DNA of 64,000 nucleotides, from the NCBI RefSeq assembly GCF_011369485.1, contig NZ_VXCA01000025.1, positions 1-64,000 of the forward strand, in the 5' to 3' direction. This document shows, piece by piece, positions 1 through 7,716 of this stretch; within the stretch, counting starts at the first letter, position 1; the number at the start of each line of letters is the position of its first letter. The position numbers and the translations under genes were made by a program. This stretch comes from Pseudomonas atagonensis (GTDB lineage: Bacteria; Pseudomonadota; Gammaproteobacteria; Pseudomonadales; Pseudomonadaceae). The notes under the pieces are model-generated. The model searched no databases. It was not told the DNA's origin and was given only the letters and a program-made list of their open reading frames with translations.

Positions 1-46
1 AAACATAGAATCTCCCACAGTGGATTTATGAACGACTCGAATCCGA

Positions 47-70
47 TGTGGGGGCGGGCTTGCTCGCGAA
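47..70. repeat. REP unit (single)
   Basis: A G-rich unit ending in gggcttgctcgcgaa matches the REP cores seen at 10.0, 36.0 and 46.3 kb in this window. It lies just behind the stop codon of the solute-binding protein gene on the minus strand. A short tctcccacag stretch at 11-20 may be what is left of the opposite arm of a REP pair. Confidence 0.75.
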
Positions 71-107
71 AGGGCCATCAGCCACACAGAAAATTCTGGA
101 TCAGCCC

Positions 108-845
108 TCACATCCCATGCTGCCGCAGCAATTTGTCATAACTGCCATCCGCCTTCATCGCCGCAATCGCCTTGTCGAACCCCGCCACGATCTGCTCATG
201 CTGCGGGTTCTTCAGGCTGACCAATATGTGCAGGCTGTTCTCGCTCAGCGGCTTGGGCAGAAACTCCACGGAATTGCGCACCCTCGGCGATTCCCGCGCC
301 AAGTAATAGCGCGCGACGTATTCATCTTCCAGTGTCAGCTTGACCCGATCCGCCGCGAGCATGCGCACGGCCATGGCGAAGTTGTGCACAGGGACTTTCT
401 GCAACGCCGTGTCAGCATCGAACGGCGGCGAGTAGGCGTAACCGCGCACCACCGCAATCGGATACGTGTGCAGTTGTTGAAGATTGTTGTACTCGAGGGG
501 CGTGTCTTTGCGCTTGAGAAAGCGGATGCGGTTGAGCAGGTATTCAGCGGAAAACTGCCCGAGTTTTGTGCGTTCGTCGTTGTACCAAGCGTTGACCAAA
601 ACGTCATAACGCCCCTCACCTACGCCCAGTAATGCCCGCGCCCACGGCACTTGCTCATAACCGCTGGCGTAACCGGCCCGGGCCAGCGCCGTACTGACGA
701 TATCGGTGGCCAGACCGCCATTGACCAGCGTGTCATCGGTAAAGGGCGGCCAGATATCAAACACCAACCGCAGCTTCTCCGCTGCGGCGGTTTGAGCCAG
801 CAGGAGCAATCCGATCAAAGCAAAGGCTCGATGCAATCGCGGCAT
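108..845 (-). CDS. Periplasmic solute-binding protein, family 3 (amino-acid-type)
   Basis: A 245-residue exported protein. Residues 1-22 form a Sec signal peptide (charged start, Leu-rich core, AAA before Glu23). The mature part opens KLRLVFDIWPPFTDD, typical of the SBP_bac_3 fold that delivers polar amino acids or similar ligands to ABC permeases or sensors. No permease or ATPase gene lies beside it, so this is an orphan binding protein and its ligand cannot be read from the sequence. It belongs to the same family as the gene at 27156-27968; both have WxPxxY/F-type openings and a VPWAR/LPWKR motif. It is read alone and is followed by a REP unit. Family assignment is secure, substrate unknown. 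Confidence 0.88.
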   Translation of the reverse strand: MPRLHRAFALIGLLLLAQTAAAEKLRLVFDIWPPFTDDTLVNGGLATDIVSTALARAGYASGYEQVPWARALLGVGEGRYDVLVNAWYNDERTKLGQFSAEYLLNRIRFLKRKDTPLEYNNLQQLHTYPIAVVRGYAYSPPFDADTALQKVPVHNFAMAVRMLAADRVKLTLEDEYVARYYLARESPRVRNSVEFLPKPLSENSLHILVSLKNPQHEQIVAGFDKAIAAMKADGSYDKLLRQHGM

Positions 846-1101
846 GCTTGAAAATCCTTAGCGGGCGGGCCGCCCGGCGTGTTTTTCAGTCAAAACCCCA
901 AGGCCCCTTACCGGCAAAACCCAGGCACTAACATTAGCTCAATGGAGCCCATGCACAGCGCTCACCAGCAGATTACACAAAGTCGACCGTACTGCGAGAA
1001 AGGAATGATGGCATTTTGACCTTTATCACAGACTCTTACGCCATACAGACATCCGCGACGCGTGCGCTTAGTATCGGGCAACGCGTTCAAGGAGTTGGAA
1101 A

Positions 1102-1554
1102 ATGACAATCGAGTGGGTTTGCAAACATCACAGTGATTTGGGCAAAGAACAGTTGTACGCACTGTTGAAACTGCGTTCGGAAGTGTTCGTGGTCGAGCAG
1201 AAATGCGCCTACCCCGACCTCGACGGCCAGGATCTGGACGGCGACACCTACCACTTGATGGGTTGGGAAGATAACCAGTTGATGGCGTACCTGCGCCTGC
1301 TGGATCCGGAATCCCAGGGCGGCGACGTAGTGATCGGCCGAGTGCTCACCGCACCGCAGGGGCGCGGCAAGGGGCTGGGCCACGAAATGATGGAACAGGC
1401 GCTGAAACAAGCCGAGAAGCATTGGCCACAGATGCCGATCTATCTGTCGGCGCAGGCGCATTTGCAGGGGTATTACGGCAAGTACGGATTTGTCGTGGCG
1501 GGTGAGGAATATCTGGAGGATGACATTCCGCACATCGGGATGCGCCGTGCCTGA
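1102..1554 (+). CDS. GNAT family N-acetyltransferase, ElaA-like
   Basis: A 150-residue cytoplasmic acetyltransferase. The N-terminal part (LLKLRSEVFVVEQKCAYPDLDG, residues about 25-46) and the order of motifs match the ElaA group of GNAT enzymes. The acetyl-CoA pyrophosphate loop is visible as PQGRGKGLG around residues 91-99. The C-terminal part ends in YYGKYGFVVAGEEYLEDDIPH, the usual GNAT tail. The start is supported by AAGGAG about ten bases upstream. The acceptor substrate of ElaA proteins is not established. The gene stands alone; its stop codon is four bases before a long paired-palindrome element. Confidence 0.88.
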   Translation: MTIEWVCKHHSDLGKEQLYALLKLRSEVFVVEQKCAYPDLDGQDLDGDTYHLMGWEDNQLMAYLRLLDPESQGGDVVIGRVLTAPQGRGKGLGHEMMEQALKQAEKHWPQMPIYLSAQAHLQGYYGKYGFVVAGEEYLEDDIPHIGMRRA

Positions 1555-1558
1555 ACAG

Positions 1559-1734
1559 CCCTCACCTTAGCCCTCTCCCGGAGGGAGAGGGGACTGACCG
1601 TGGTGTCTTGCGCTATACACCGACCTGAAAAACCGAGTCGATTACGGATTCACAGCAATACTTTCAGGTCGGTGCAGCTCTCCAATATCCCCCAATCGGC
1701 CCCCTCTACCTCTGGGAGAGGGCTGGGGTGAGGG
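1559..1734. repeat. Paired-palindrome element type 1, copy A (inverted relative to copies B and C)
   Basis: A 176-bp element. Its ends are imperfect inverted repeats of about 21 bases: ccctcacc.tagccctctccc on the left, and the complement gggagagggctggggtgaggg on the right. The interior carries a second inverted pair, caccgacctga and tcaggtcggtg. It fills the gap between two convergent genes, starting 4 bases after the acetyltransferase stop and ending 4 bases before the next stop. Further copies lie at 37843-38002 and 45355-45529. This copy's left arm matches the complement of copy C's right arm, so it is in the opposite orientation. Confidence 0.9.
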
Positions 1735-1738
1735 GCTT

Positions 1739-2035
1739 TTAGGGATATTCCAGCACTGCCTTGATCTGCCGCAAATTACGCTCGATCCACCCCCGATCAA
1801 TCGCCCCCCACTCACGAATCCGATAGCGCCCCGCATGGTTGCGTGCGCCCTCTTCCTGCTCGAATTCACAGACGATATCCAGATCCGCCAGCGCCGCAAT
1901 CGTGTCCTGCGCGGTGCGTCGCGGCATGCCGGTCACGTCGGTCAACGCTGGCACACTCGCAGCCAGGCCACTGTCGATCAGGTACGCCACATACAAACGG
2001 CGATAGAAACTGCTTTTCGTCTTGCTGACGTCCAT
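1739..2035 (-). CDS. Small winged helix-turn-helix protein
   Basis: A 98-residue protein that looks like a stand-alone DNA-binding domain. The segment AASVPALTDVTGMPRRTAQDTIAALADLDIVCEFEQ reads as a helix-turn-helix (about residues 27-50) followed by a wing, as in MarR- or FaeA-like folds. There is no sensor domain, metal motif or membrane segment. I chose the ATG at 2035, which sits five bases after AGGAAGG, over a GTG two codons upstream that would overlap that site. Its gene is 27 bases downstream of the YgjP-like peptidase gene on the same strand, so the two are probably co-transcribed. Its target is unknown. Confidence 0.75.
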   Translation of the reverse strand: MDVSKTKSSFYRRLYVAYLIDSGLAASVPALTDVTGMPRRTAQDTIAALADLDIVCEFEQEEGARNHAGRYRIREWGAIDRGWIERNLRQIKAVLEYP

Positions 2036-2062
2036 CCACACCTTCCTGGTTGCGACTGTTTT

Positions 2063-2554
2063 TTACTGCATGTCCCGCCACGTCAGGTACACCCGCAGAT
2101 CAAACTCGACCTGGTGATACCCCGGCAGCATGTGTTCACACAATTTATAGAACGCTTTGTTGTGATCCGATTCCTTGAAGTGCGCCAGTTCATGCACGAC
2201 GATCATTTTCAGAAAGTCAGGCGCGGCCTCCTTGAACAGCGAGGCGATACGAATCTCTTTCTTGGCCTTCAACTTGCCGCCTTGCACCCGCGACACCGTG
2301 GTGTGCAGACCGAGGGCGCGGTGAGTCAGGTCGAGGCGGTTGTCGAACAGCACTTTGTCGATGGCCGGGGCGTTGCGCAGGTATTCCTGCTTCAGGTCCA
2401 GCGCGTAGCTGTACAACGCCTTGTCGCTCTGCACATCGTGCCGCCCCGAATAACGCTGGTTCAGGTATTCACCCAGACGCCCTTCGGCGATCAGTTGGCG
2501 CACTTGATCCTGCAATTGCGCGGGATAGGCCTGGAGGTACTTCAACACAGTCAT
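2063..2554 (-). CDS. YgjP-like zinc metallopeptidase domain protein (M48/DUF45 type)
   Basis: A 163-residue soluble protein with a complete gluzincin signature: HELAH at residues 121-125 and a third histidine at 131 in ESDHNKAFYKLC, as in YgjP and SprT-like proteins (HExxH then a downstream His). The N-terminal 100 residues carry the YgjP-type leader with GGKLKAKKEIRI before the active site. There is no signal peptide, so it should act in the cytoplasm. Its natural substrate is not known. It is the first gene of a likely two-gene unit with the winged-helix gene behind it. Zinc binding is inferred from the motif only. Confidence 0.85.
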   Translation of the reverse strand: MTVLKYLQAYPAQLQDQVRQLIAEGRLGEYLNQRYSGRHDVQSDKALYSYALDLKQEYLRNAPAIDKVLFDNRLDLTHRALGLHTTVSRVQGGKLKAKKEIRIASLFKEAAPDFLKMIVVHELAHFKESDHNKAFYKLCEHMLPGYHQVEFDLRVYLTWRDMQ

Positions 2555-2599
2555 GGACGGGCGACACGGATCGAAAAAAGGTGCGCCAGTGTAGCGAAT

Positions 2600-4723
2600 T
2601 CAACCGGGCAGCGCGCTCCAGTCAAACGGTTCGGCAAACGTGGCGGCGTCTTCAGCCATCAGCGGACGTGCGACAAGGAAGCCCTGCACATACTCACAGC
2701 CGTTGGCCTGCAGCCACTGATATTGCTCGATGGTTTCGACACCTTCGGCGATCACCAGCAAACCGTATTGCTTGCACAGGTCGATCACCGTGCGCACCAG
2801 CGAGGCATCGCGCGAAGAGTCCGGCAGTTTCGCGATCAGATGCCGGTCAAGCTTGAGCGTATCGAGTTCCAGATCGCGCAGATGCGCCAGCGAACACGGC
2901 CCCGAGCCGAAATCATCCAGCGCCACCCGCACACCGAGATTGCGCAGCAGACGCAGCTGTTTGCGGGTTTCATCAGGATTCTGCGTCAACGCTTCTTCGG
3001 TGACTTCCACCTCCAGCTGGCGCGGCTGCAGTGAATGCCGCTCCATGACCTGGCGCAATTCAGTGACCAGATTCGGCATGCCGAACTGCGTGTTGCTCAG
3101 GCTTACGCCAAGCACCAGATCTTCGGCGAACAAGGTTTCCCAGGCTTTGCGCTGACCGGCGCCGCGATGATAAATCCAGCTGCCGAGCCGACTGATCAGC
3201 CGCGCCTCTTCCAGCAAGGGCAAGAACAACCCCGGCGGCACATCACCGACGCTCGGATGCTGCCAACGCAACAACGCTTCGAAACCGCGTATCTGGCCAC
3301 TGTCGATTGCCACCTGCGGCTGATAAACCAGATTGAAATCACGGTTTTCGATGGCGCTGCGCACGCTTTCTTCAAGCATCAATCGCGAGCGCGCACGTCC
3401 GTTCATTTCATGGTCGTAGAAACGATATTGCTGCCGGCCGGCGCGCTTGGCCTCGTACATGGCAATGTCCGAAGCGCGCAGCAGTCCGTCGAGGTTCGAA
3501 CCGCAATCCGGATAGGTGGCGATGCCGATGCTGGCGCCGAGAGCGATATCCAGTCCTTCGATTTGCTGACAGATCGACACGCGCTCGATGAGCTTCTCGG
3601 CAATTTTCGCCGCCTGCTCGGGAAACTCCAGATCCAGCAGCGCGGTGAACTCATCGCCGCCCATCCGCGCGAGGATATCGAACGGTCGCAGACACGCTTT
3701 CAATTGTTCGGAAACCCAGCGCAAGACTCGGTCGCCGGCATCATGGCCAAGGGAATCGTTGACCCGTTTGAAACCGTCGAGATCGAGGTACAGCAACACC
3801 CAACTGCTGTCGCTGCGTTCGCCGCGCAACAACAGGTTTTCCACTGTCTGGTAAAAGCCTCGGCGATTGAGCAGCCCAGTCAGCGGGTCAGTGACCGCTT
3901 GAAACTCCAGTTGCTGATGCAGATGGCGCACCACCGACATGTCCAGCACTGTCACCACCATCGCGCGTTGCTCGGAGGGTAACGCCGCGCAGGACAACGC
4001 CACCGGCACCTGCTGGCCCGGCGCGGTGCGCAACAACGCATCGTGCAGGCGCAGGGTCTCACCCCGTTTGTAGCTGGCCTGAAACTCGGATTCAGCCCAG
4101 TGCGCAATGTGCGGTTTCTGCAGGAAATCGAGAAATTCCTGGCCCTCCAGTTCCTTCACCGGCGCATTCAACAACCGGGAAATCGCCGGGTTGGCGAAAC
4201 GAATCAAACCGTCCTCGCCAATGACGAGAATTCCCTCAGCGGCGTTATCCAGCACCGATGCATTGAAAGCACGCGCCACTTCCAGATCATGGGTCAGGCG
4301 CTGCAGGGCGCGGCGATTGCGTTGATGTTCCAGCAATGCCTGAACCTTGGGTTTGAGAATCTGTGGGTCGAACGGTTTGAACAGGTAATCCACCGCGCCA
4401 CTGGCGTAGCCCTTGATCACGGCGTCCTGGGATTGCTCGTTGGCGGTGAGAAAAATAATCGGGGTCAGGCGCGTGCGCTGGCTGCCGCGCATCAGTCGCG
4501 CGACTTCAAAACCGTCCATGCCCGGCATCTGCACATCCAGCAGCACCAGATCGACTTCGTGTTCAAGCAACAGACTCAGTGCCTCGAAACCGGAGGCAGC
4601 GGTGATGACCTGCCAGTCCTGGCGTTGCAGCAACGCGCGCATGCTGATCAGGTTTTCAGGGTAATCATCAACGATCAAAAGGACAGAGCTGCCTTCAACT
4701 GGCTCGGGGTGCGCGCATTCCAT
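2600..4723 (-). CDS. Response regulator with PAS, GGDEF and EAL domains (cyclic-di-GMP enzyme)
   Basis: A 707-residue multidomain cyclic-di-GMP protein. A receiver domain fills residues 12-130, with the acidic pair D19-D20 and the phospho-acceptor D63 in LLDVQMPGMDG. A PAS domain follows at about 145-260, then GGDEF at about 270-435 and EAL at about 445-695. The GGDEF motif is intact (RMGGDEF), and an RxxD inhibitory site (RPFD) sits five residues before it. The EAL domain keeps EALLRW, the EVTE glutamate, DDFGSG and VIAEGVE, so both synthase and hydrolase activity are possible. No transmembrane segment is present and no histidine kinase gene is adjacent, so the phosphodonor is unknown. The first residues read HPEPVEGSS and resemble translated repeat DNA. 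Confidence 0.93.
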   Translation of the reverse strand: MECAHPEPVEGSSVLLIVDDYPENLISMRALLQRQDWQVITAASGFEALSLLLEHEVDLVLLDVQMPGMDGFEVARLMRGSQRTRLTPIIFLTANEQSQDAVIKGYASGAVDYLFKPFDPQILKPKVQALLEHQRNRRALQRLTHDLEVARAFNASVLDNAAEGILVIGEDGLIRFANPAISRLLNAPVKELEGQEFLDFLQKPHIAHWAESEFQASYKRGETLRLHDALLRTAPGQQVPVALSCAALPSEQRAMVVTVLDMSVVRHLHQQLEFQAVTDPLTGLLNRRGFYQTVENLLLRGERSDSSWVLLYLDLDGFKRVNDSLGHDAGDRVLRWVSEQLKACLRPFDILARMGGDEFTALLDLEFPEQAAKIAEKLIERVSICQQIEGLDIALGASIGIATYPDCGSNLDGLLRASDIAMYEAKRAGRQQYRFYDHEMNGRARSRLMLEESVRSAIENRDFNLVYQPQVAIDSGQIRGFEALLRWQHPSVGDVPPGLFLPLLEEARLISRLGSWIYHRGAGQRKAWETLFAEDLVLGVSLSNTQFGMPNLVTELRQVMERHSLQPRQLEVEVTEEALTQNPDETRKQLRLLRNLGVRVALDDFGSGPCSLAHLRDLELDTLKLDRHLIAKLPDSSRDASLVRTVIDLCKQYGLLVIAEGVETIEQYQWLQANGCEYVQGFLVARPLMAEDAATFAEPFDWSALPG

Positions 4724-4944
4724 GCTGCTTCTCTTGTCGGGACTTCAGGCGGTTTTCCGGTCAAAACCGTACACGTACTGAGCCTTCACTCTAGTCGCGG
4801 ATCGACAAAAGCAGTAGCTGTCACAGCGCCATCACTTAGTCAAACAGCCGATTAGCCGACTAACGGTCAGCGCTGCAGCCCGCTAAAACCGGGATAGATG
4901 GCATTTCGACAGGATGTTGACGTCAATCATCTGCCAAACGGGCG

Positions 4945-4973
4945 TTAACAAAAACTCCCTCTACGCTTATAAA
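4945..4973 (+). promoter_or_regulatory. Sigma-70-like promoter of the PL7 lyase
   Basis: TTAACA at 4945-4950 and TATAAA at 4968-4973 are separated by 17 bases, close to the housekeeping consensus. Transcription would start near 4980 and give a leader of about 65 bases before the ATG at 5046. That leader contains a perfect 12-base palindrome (gcacgcgcgtgc, 5008-5019) and a ccagaa/ttctgg pair around a cccgcggg core. The rest of the 322-base gap (4724-4944) shows no gene. Promoter position is a sequence prediction only. Confidence 0.6.
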
Positions 4974-5045
4974 GGCCGCCCCAGAAACCCGCGGGCTAGA
5001 GCTTCTGGCACGCGCGTGCAGTGAAACTTGAGTGGAAGAACCGAC

Positions 5046-5714
5046 ATGATCGATCTCGCAACCTGGAACCTCAGCGTTCCCGTTGGCAGCCCGCCCTACA
5101 CCGTCGAAACCTCCAAACTGGTGAACGGCTTCAAGGATCAATACTTCCATTCCGACACCGGCACCTTGTTCTTCTGGTCACCGGTTACCGGGTCAAAAAC
5201 CGAAAACGCCATCTACCCGCGCACCGAACTGCGCGAAACCTACAGCAACGGCACCCTGCGCAACTGGTACTACCCCGACGCCGACAACCTGCTGCGCGCA
5301 ACGCTGTCCGTCAACAAAGTGCCCAGCTCCGGCAAAATCGTCATCGGCCAGATCCACGCCTACGAGAGCCAGAAGCCGCTGGTCAAACTCGAGTACCAGT
5401 ACAAGACCAAAACCGAAACCGGCAACCTGGTGATCAAAGTGCGCATGCACCCCGATGACGATGAAAGCCGCGTCATTACCCTCGCCACCGGGATCAAACT
5501 GGATAACGAGTTCAACTACCTCATCCACCTCAGCCCGGGCGGTGCGCTGGGGATCAGTGCAGCGGGGTATCAGTGGGATTCACAAATCAGCGCGACGTGG
5601 CGCAACAGGCCGTTGTATTTCAAGGCCGGGGTGTATGTGCAGGACAACACCGGGTATACGAGTGAGGGTGGGCAGGTGACGTTTAGCAAACTGGATATTG
5701 ATCACGATAAATAA
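5046..5714 (+). CDS. Polysaccharide lyase family 7 (alginate lyase 2 fold), no signal peptide
   Basis: A 222-residue PL7 enzyme, the family that cleaves alginate or related uronates by beta-elimination. All three family blocks are present: YPRTELRET (substrate-binding Arg and Glu), IGQIHAYE (catalytic QIH) and YFKAGVYVQD near the C-terminus (catalytic Tyr). I chose ATG 5046, seven bases after GGAAG, over a TTG six codons upstream that would overlap that site. No signal peptide is visible, so export is not explained. Family members of this length without a leader are known in Pseudomonas (PA1167 type). It is monocistronic with its own promoter. Confidence 0.92.
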   Translation: MIDLATWNLSVPVGSPPYTVETSKLVNGFKDQYFHSDTGTLFFWSPVTGSKTENAIYPRTELRETYSNGTLRNWYYPDADNLLRATLSVNKVPSSGKIVIGQIHAYESQKPLVKLEYQYKTKTETGNLVIKVRMHPDDDESRVITLATGIKLDNEFNYLIHLSPGGALGISAAGYQWDSQISATWRNRPLYFKAGVYVQDNTGYTSEGGQVTFSKLDIDHDK

Positions 5715-5738
5715 CAGCGACGTGATCGTTTAAGACTG

Positions 5739-5826
5739 CTGTTTAAAGGAAGTCCGGGTAACGTCTCGAAGCCTACAACAACTTGCGTCGCTGCCTACCG
5801 CTACGCCAGAATCCGCCGGCTTGTGC
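5739..5826 (+). repeat. 88-bp dispersed repeat, copy 1
   Basis: From ctgtttaaag through gcctacaa to ccgccggcttgtgc, this segment closely matches the minus strand of 46155-46243. The last 56 bases of the two copies are equal in length and differ at roughly ten positions. It lies between the lyase stop codon and the fba terminator. No start codon or ribosome binding site makes it a credible gene. Its role is unknown. Confidence 0.75.
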
Positions 5827-5853
5827 AAAAAAAACCCGCCTCTCGGCGGGTTT
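5827..5853 (-). terminator. Rho-independent terminator of fba
   Basis: On the minus strand, aaacccgcc and ggcgggttt form a stem around gaga, followed by a run of eight T. It lies 27 bases after the fba stop codon. Confidence 0.9.
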
Positions 5854-5879
5854 CTTTCAAATCAGCTTAACGCTCAGGT

Positions 5880-6944
5880 TCAGTTAACCTTCGCGTTCAA
5901 CTCACCCTTCAGATAACGCTGGAACATCGCTTCCAGAGAGATCGGTTTGATCTTCGAAGCATTGCCCGCAGTACCAAACGCTTCATAACGAGCGATACAT
6001 ACGTCGCGCATCGCGGTTACGGTGGCGCCGAAGAATTTACGTGGGTCGAATTCACTCGGGTTGGTGGCCATCAGGCGACGCATTGCGCCGGTGGATGCCA
6101 GGCGCAGGTCGGTGTCGATATTGACCTTGCGTACGCCGTATTTGATGCCTTCGACGATTTCTTCAACTGGCACGCCGTAGGTTTCTTTGATGTCGCCGCC
6201 GTACTGGTTGATGATCGCCAGCCACTCTTGTGGCACCGAGGACGAACCGTGCATCACCAGGTGGGTGTTCGGGATGCGTTTGTGGATTTCCTTGATGCGA
6301 TCGATGGCCAGCACGTCGCCGGTAGGTGGCTTGGTGAACTTGTAGGCGCCGTGGCTGGTGCCGATGGCGATGGCCAGAGCGTCGACCTGAGTCTTCTTGA
6401 CGAAGTCAGCGGCTTCTTCCGGGTCGGTCAGCATCTGGCTGTGATCCAGAACGCCTTCAGCGCCGATGCCGTCTTCTTCACCGGCCATGCCGGTTTCCAG
6501 CGAACCCAGGCAGCCCAGCTCGCCTTCAACCGATACGCCGCAGGCGTGAGCCATGGCCACGGTTTGTTGGGTCACGCGGACGTTGTATTCGTAGTCGGTC
6601 GGGGTCTTGCCGTCTTCGCCGAGGGAGCCGTCCATCATCACCGAGCTAAAGCCCAGCTGGATCGAGCGCTGGCAGACGTCAGGGCTGGTGCCGTGATCCT
6701 GGTGCATGCACACCGGGATGTGCGGGAATTCTTCGATGGCGGCCAGGATCAGGTGACGCAGGAAAGGGGCACCTGCGTATTTGCGAGCGCCGGCCGAAGC
6801 CTGAACGATCACCGGGGAGTCAGTCTTGTCAGCGGCTTCCATGATGGCGCGCATCTGCTCAAGGTTGTTGACGTTGAAGGCTGGAACGCCGTAGCCGAAC
6901 TCGGCTGCGTGGTCCAGCATCTGGCGCATGCTGATAAGTGCCAT
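5880..6944 (-). CDS. fba: Class II fructose-1,6-bisphosphate aldolase
   Basis: A 354-residue zinc-dependent aldolase that interconverts fructose-1,6-bisphosphate with dihydroxyacetone phosphate and glyceraldehyde-3-phosphate. The zinc-binding stretch MHQDHGTSPD is present at about residues 81-90. Further conserved blocks are AIGTSHGAYKF and MHGSSSVPQEW, which bind the metal and phosphate. The N-terminus MALISMRQMLDHAAEFGYGVPAFNV fits the family. It is the last gene of the minus-strand carbon block and ends in a strong terminator. In Pseudomonas, which lacks phosphofructokinase, the enzyme mainly serves gluconeogenesis and the hexose-triose cycle. Confidence 0.97.
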   Translation of the reverse strand: MALISMRQMLDHAAEFGYGVPAFNVNNLEQMRAIMEAADKTDSPVIVQASAGARKYAGAPFLRHLILAAIEEFPHIPVCMHQDHGTSPDVCQRSIQLGFSSVMMDGSLGEDGKTPTDYEYNVRVTQQTVAMAHACGVSVEGELGCLGSLETGMAGEEDGIGAEGVLDHSQMLTDPEEAADFVKKTQVDALAIAIGTSHGAYKFTKPPTGDVLAIDRIKEIHKRIPNTHLVMHGSSSVPQEWLAIINQYGGDIKETYGVPVEEIVEGIKYGVRKVNIDTDLRLASTGAMRRLMATNPSEFDPRKFFGATVTAMRDVCIARYEAFGTAGNASKIKPISLEAMFQRYLKGELNAKVN

Positions 6945-7070
6945 TGTGTGTGTCTCTCCCGGTTTGGGTCGTTAATCGTGCCAGCCTGCCGGAGCGGCGG
7001 CGGCTATTCAAGTGATTGCAGATCGGGGGGTTGAGGCCCGGTCTGGTGATTCGATAAAGCAAATTCTGTT

Positions 7071-7403
7071 TTATTCGGCTTTGCAGCCCCGACCGATCAG
7101 ATCATTGGTAGCGACCCAGTAGACCAGGCCTTCATTACCTTTGATGTGAAACGCCAGCATGCCGTCGCTGTACAACGTGCCGGAGGCGCCCGGCTCTTCT
7201 TTCAGGCGATAAACCTGATCACCGCCACCCAGTCGAACGTCGACTTCCTTCTGGCCGGCATCGGCGTAGCGCCACAACACTTTGGCCTGGCTATCGCAAG
7301 TCCAGGTCGTCCAGTTATCCACAGGCGCGGACGACTGAAACAGGTTCATCTGTGCGCATCCGCCCAACATTGCCAACGCCGTGATGGCGATCAAGCCTTT
7401 CAT
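7071..7403 (-). CDS. MliC-like lipoprotein (C-type lysozyme inhibitor family)
   Basis: A 110-residue lipoprotein. The leader MKGLIAITALAMLGGC ends in a lipobox with Cys16 as the lipidated residue. The mature part shows the MliC pattern: WTCDSQAKVLWRY, a RLKEE strand, SGTLYSDGMLAFHIKGNEG and a C-terminal GRGC that can pair with the first cysteine. MliC proteins sit in the outer membrane and inhibit host C-type lysozyme. It lies between fba and a second small lipoprotein gene on the same strand. Assignment is by motif only and inhibition has not been shown. Confidence 0.78.
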   Translation of the reverse strand: MKGLIAITALAMLGGCAQMNLFQSSAPVDNWTTWTCDSQAKVLWRYADAGQKEVDVRLGGGDQVYRLKEEPGASGTLYSDGMLAFHIKGNEGLVYWVATNDLIGRGCKAE

Positions 7404-7460
7404 CCGTGTTCCTCGACTGACGGCGCACGCCGCCAGCCCTGAGTTAAAGAGTCAGACCCG

Positions 7461-7682
7461 TCAAGGACAACCATGTTCCTTGGCCGGGGTTTGCGTCTCG
7501 TATTTGTCCAGACCGTCCGGCCCCGAGCGCTTGTTCAGCACCGGGTTGGTTTCGGCCTGCCAGTCGGCCTGATAACAGCCCTTCTGCGAATCGCTGGGTG
7601 CCGGTGTCGCTTCGGCCTTCGGGTTACTCCCGCAGGCCGCCAGCGTACCGGTCAGCAACAACAGTGCTAACGACTTGACCAT
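7461..7682 (-). CDS. Small hypothetical lipoprotein
   Basis: A 73-residue protein with a clear lipoprotein leader: MVKSLALLLLTGTLAACG, lipobox LAAC with Cys17. The mature part is about 56 residues, rich in Pro, Asp and Lys, and has two cysteines (KGCYQ and HGCP). The start is supported by AAAGGAG eight bases upstream of the ATG at 7682; a longer reading frame upstream overlaps pgk and is not credible. It begins 34 bases after pgk on the same strand and is probably co-transcribed. I do not recognise a function. Small genes occupy the same place between pgk and fba in other pseudomonads. Confidence 0.8.
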   Translation of the reverse strand: MVKSLALLLLTGTLAACGSNPKAEATPAPSDSQKGCYQADWQAETNPVLNKRSGPDGLDKYETQTPAKEHGCP

Positions 7683-7716
7683 GTGACCACTCCTTTGCCT
7701 GGCCAAACGGGCGGCC

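Noticed and set aside
47..70. tRNA or small RNA genes in the REP-rich gaps
   Set aside because: No cloverleaf features such as a TTCRA arm or acceptor-stem complement were found; the sequences match REP units.
1559..1734. The long palindromic elements as CRISPR repeats or insertion sequences
   Set aside because: There are no regularly spaced short repeats with unique spacers and no transposase gene in or beside any copy.
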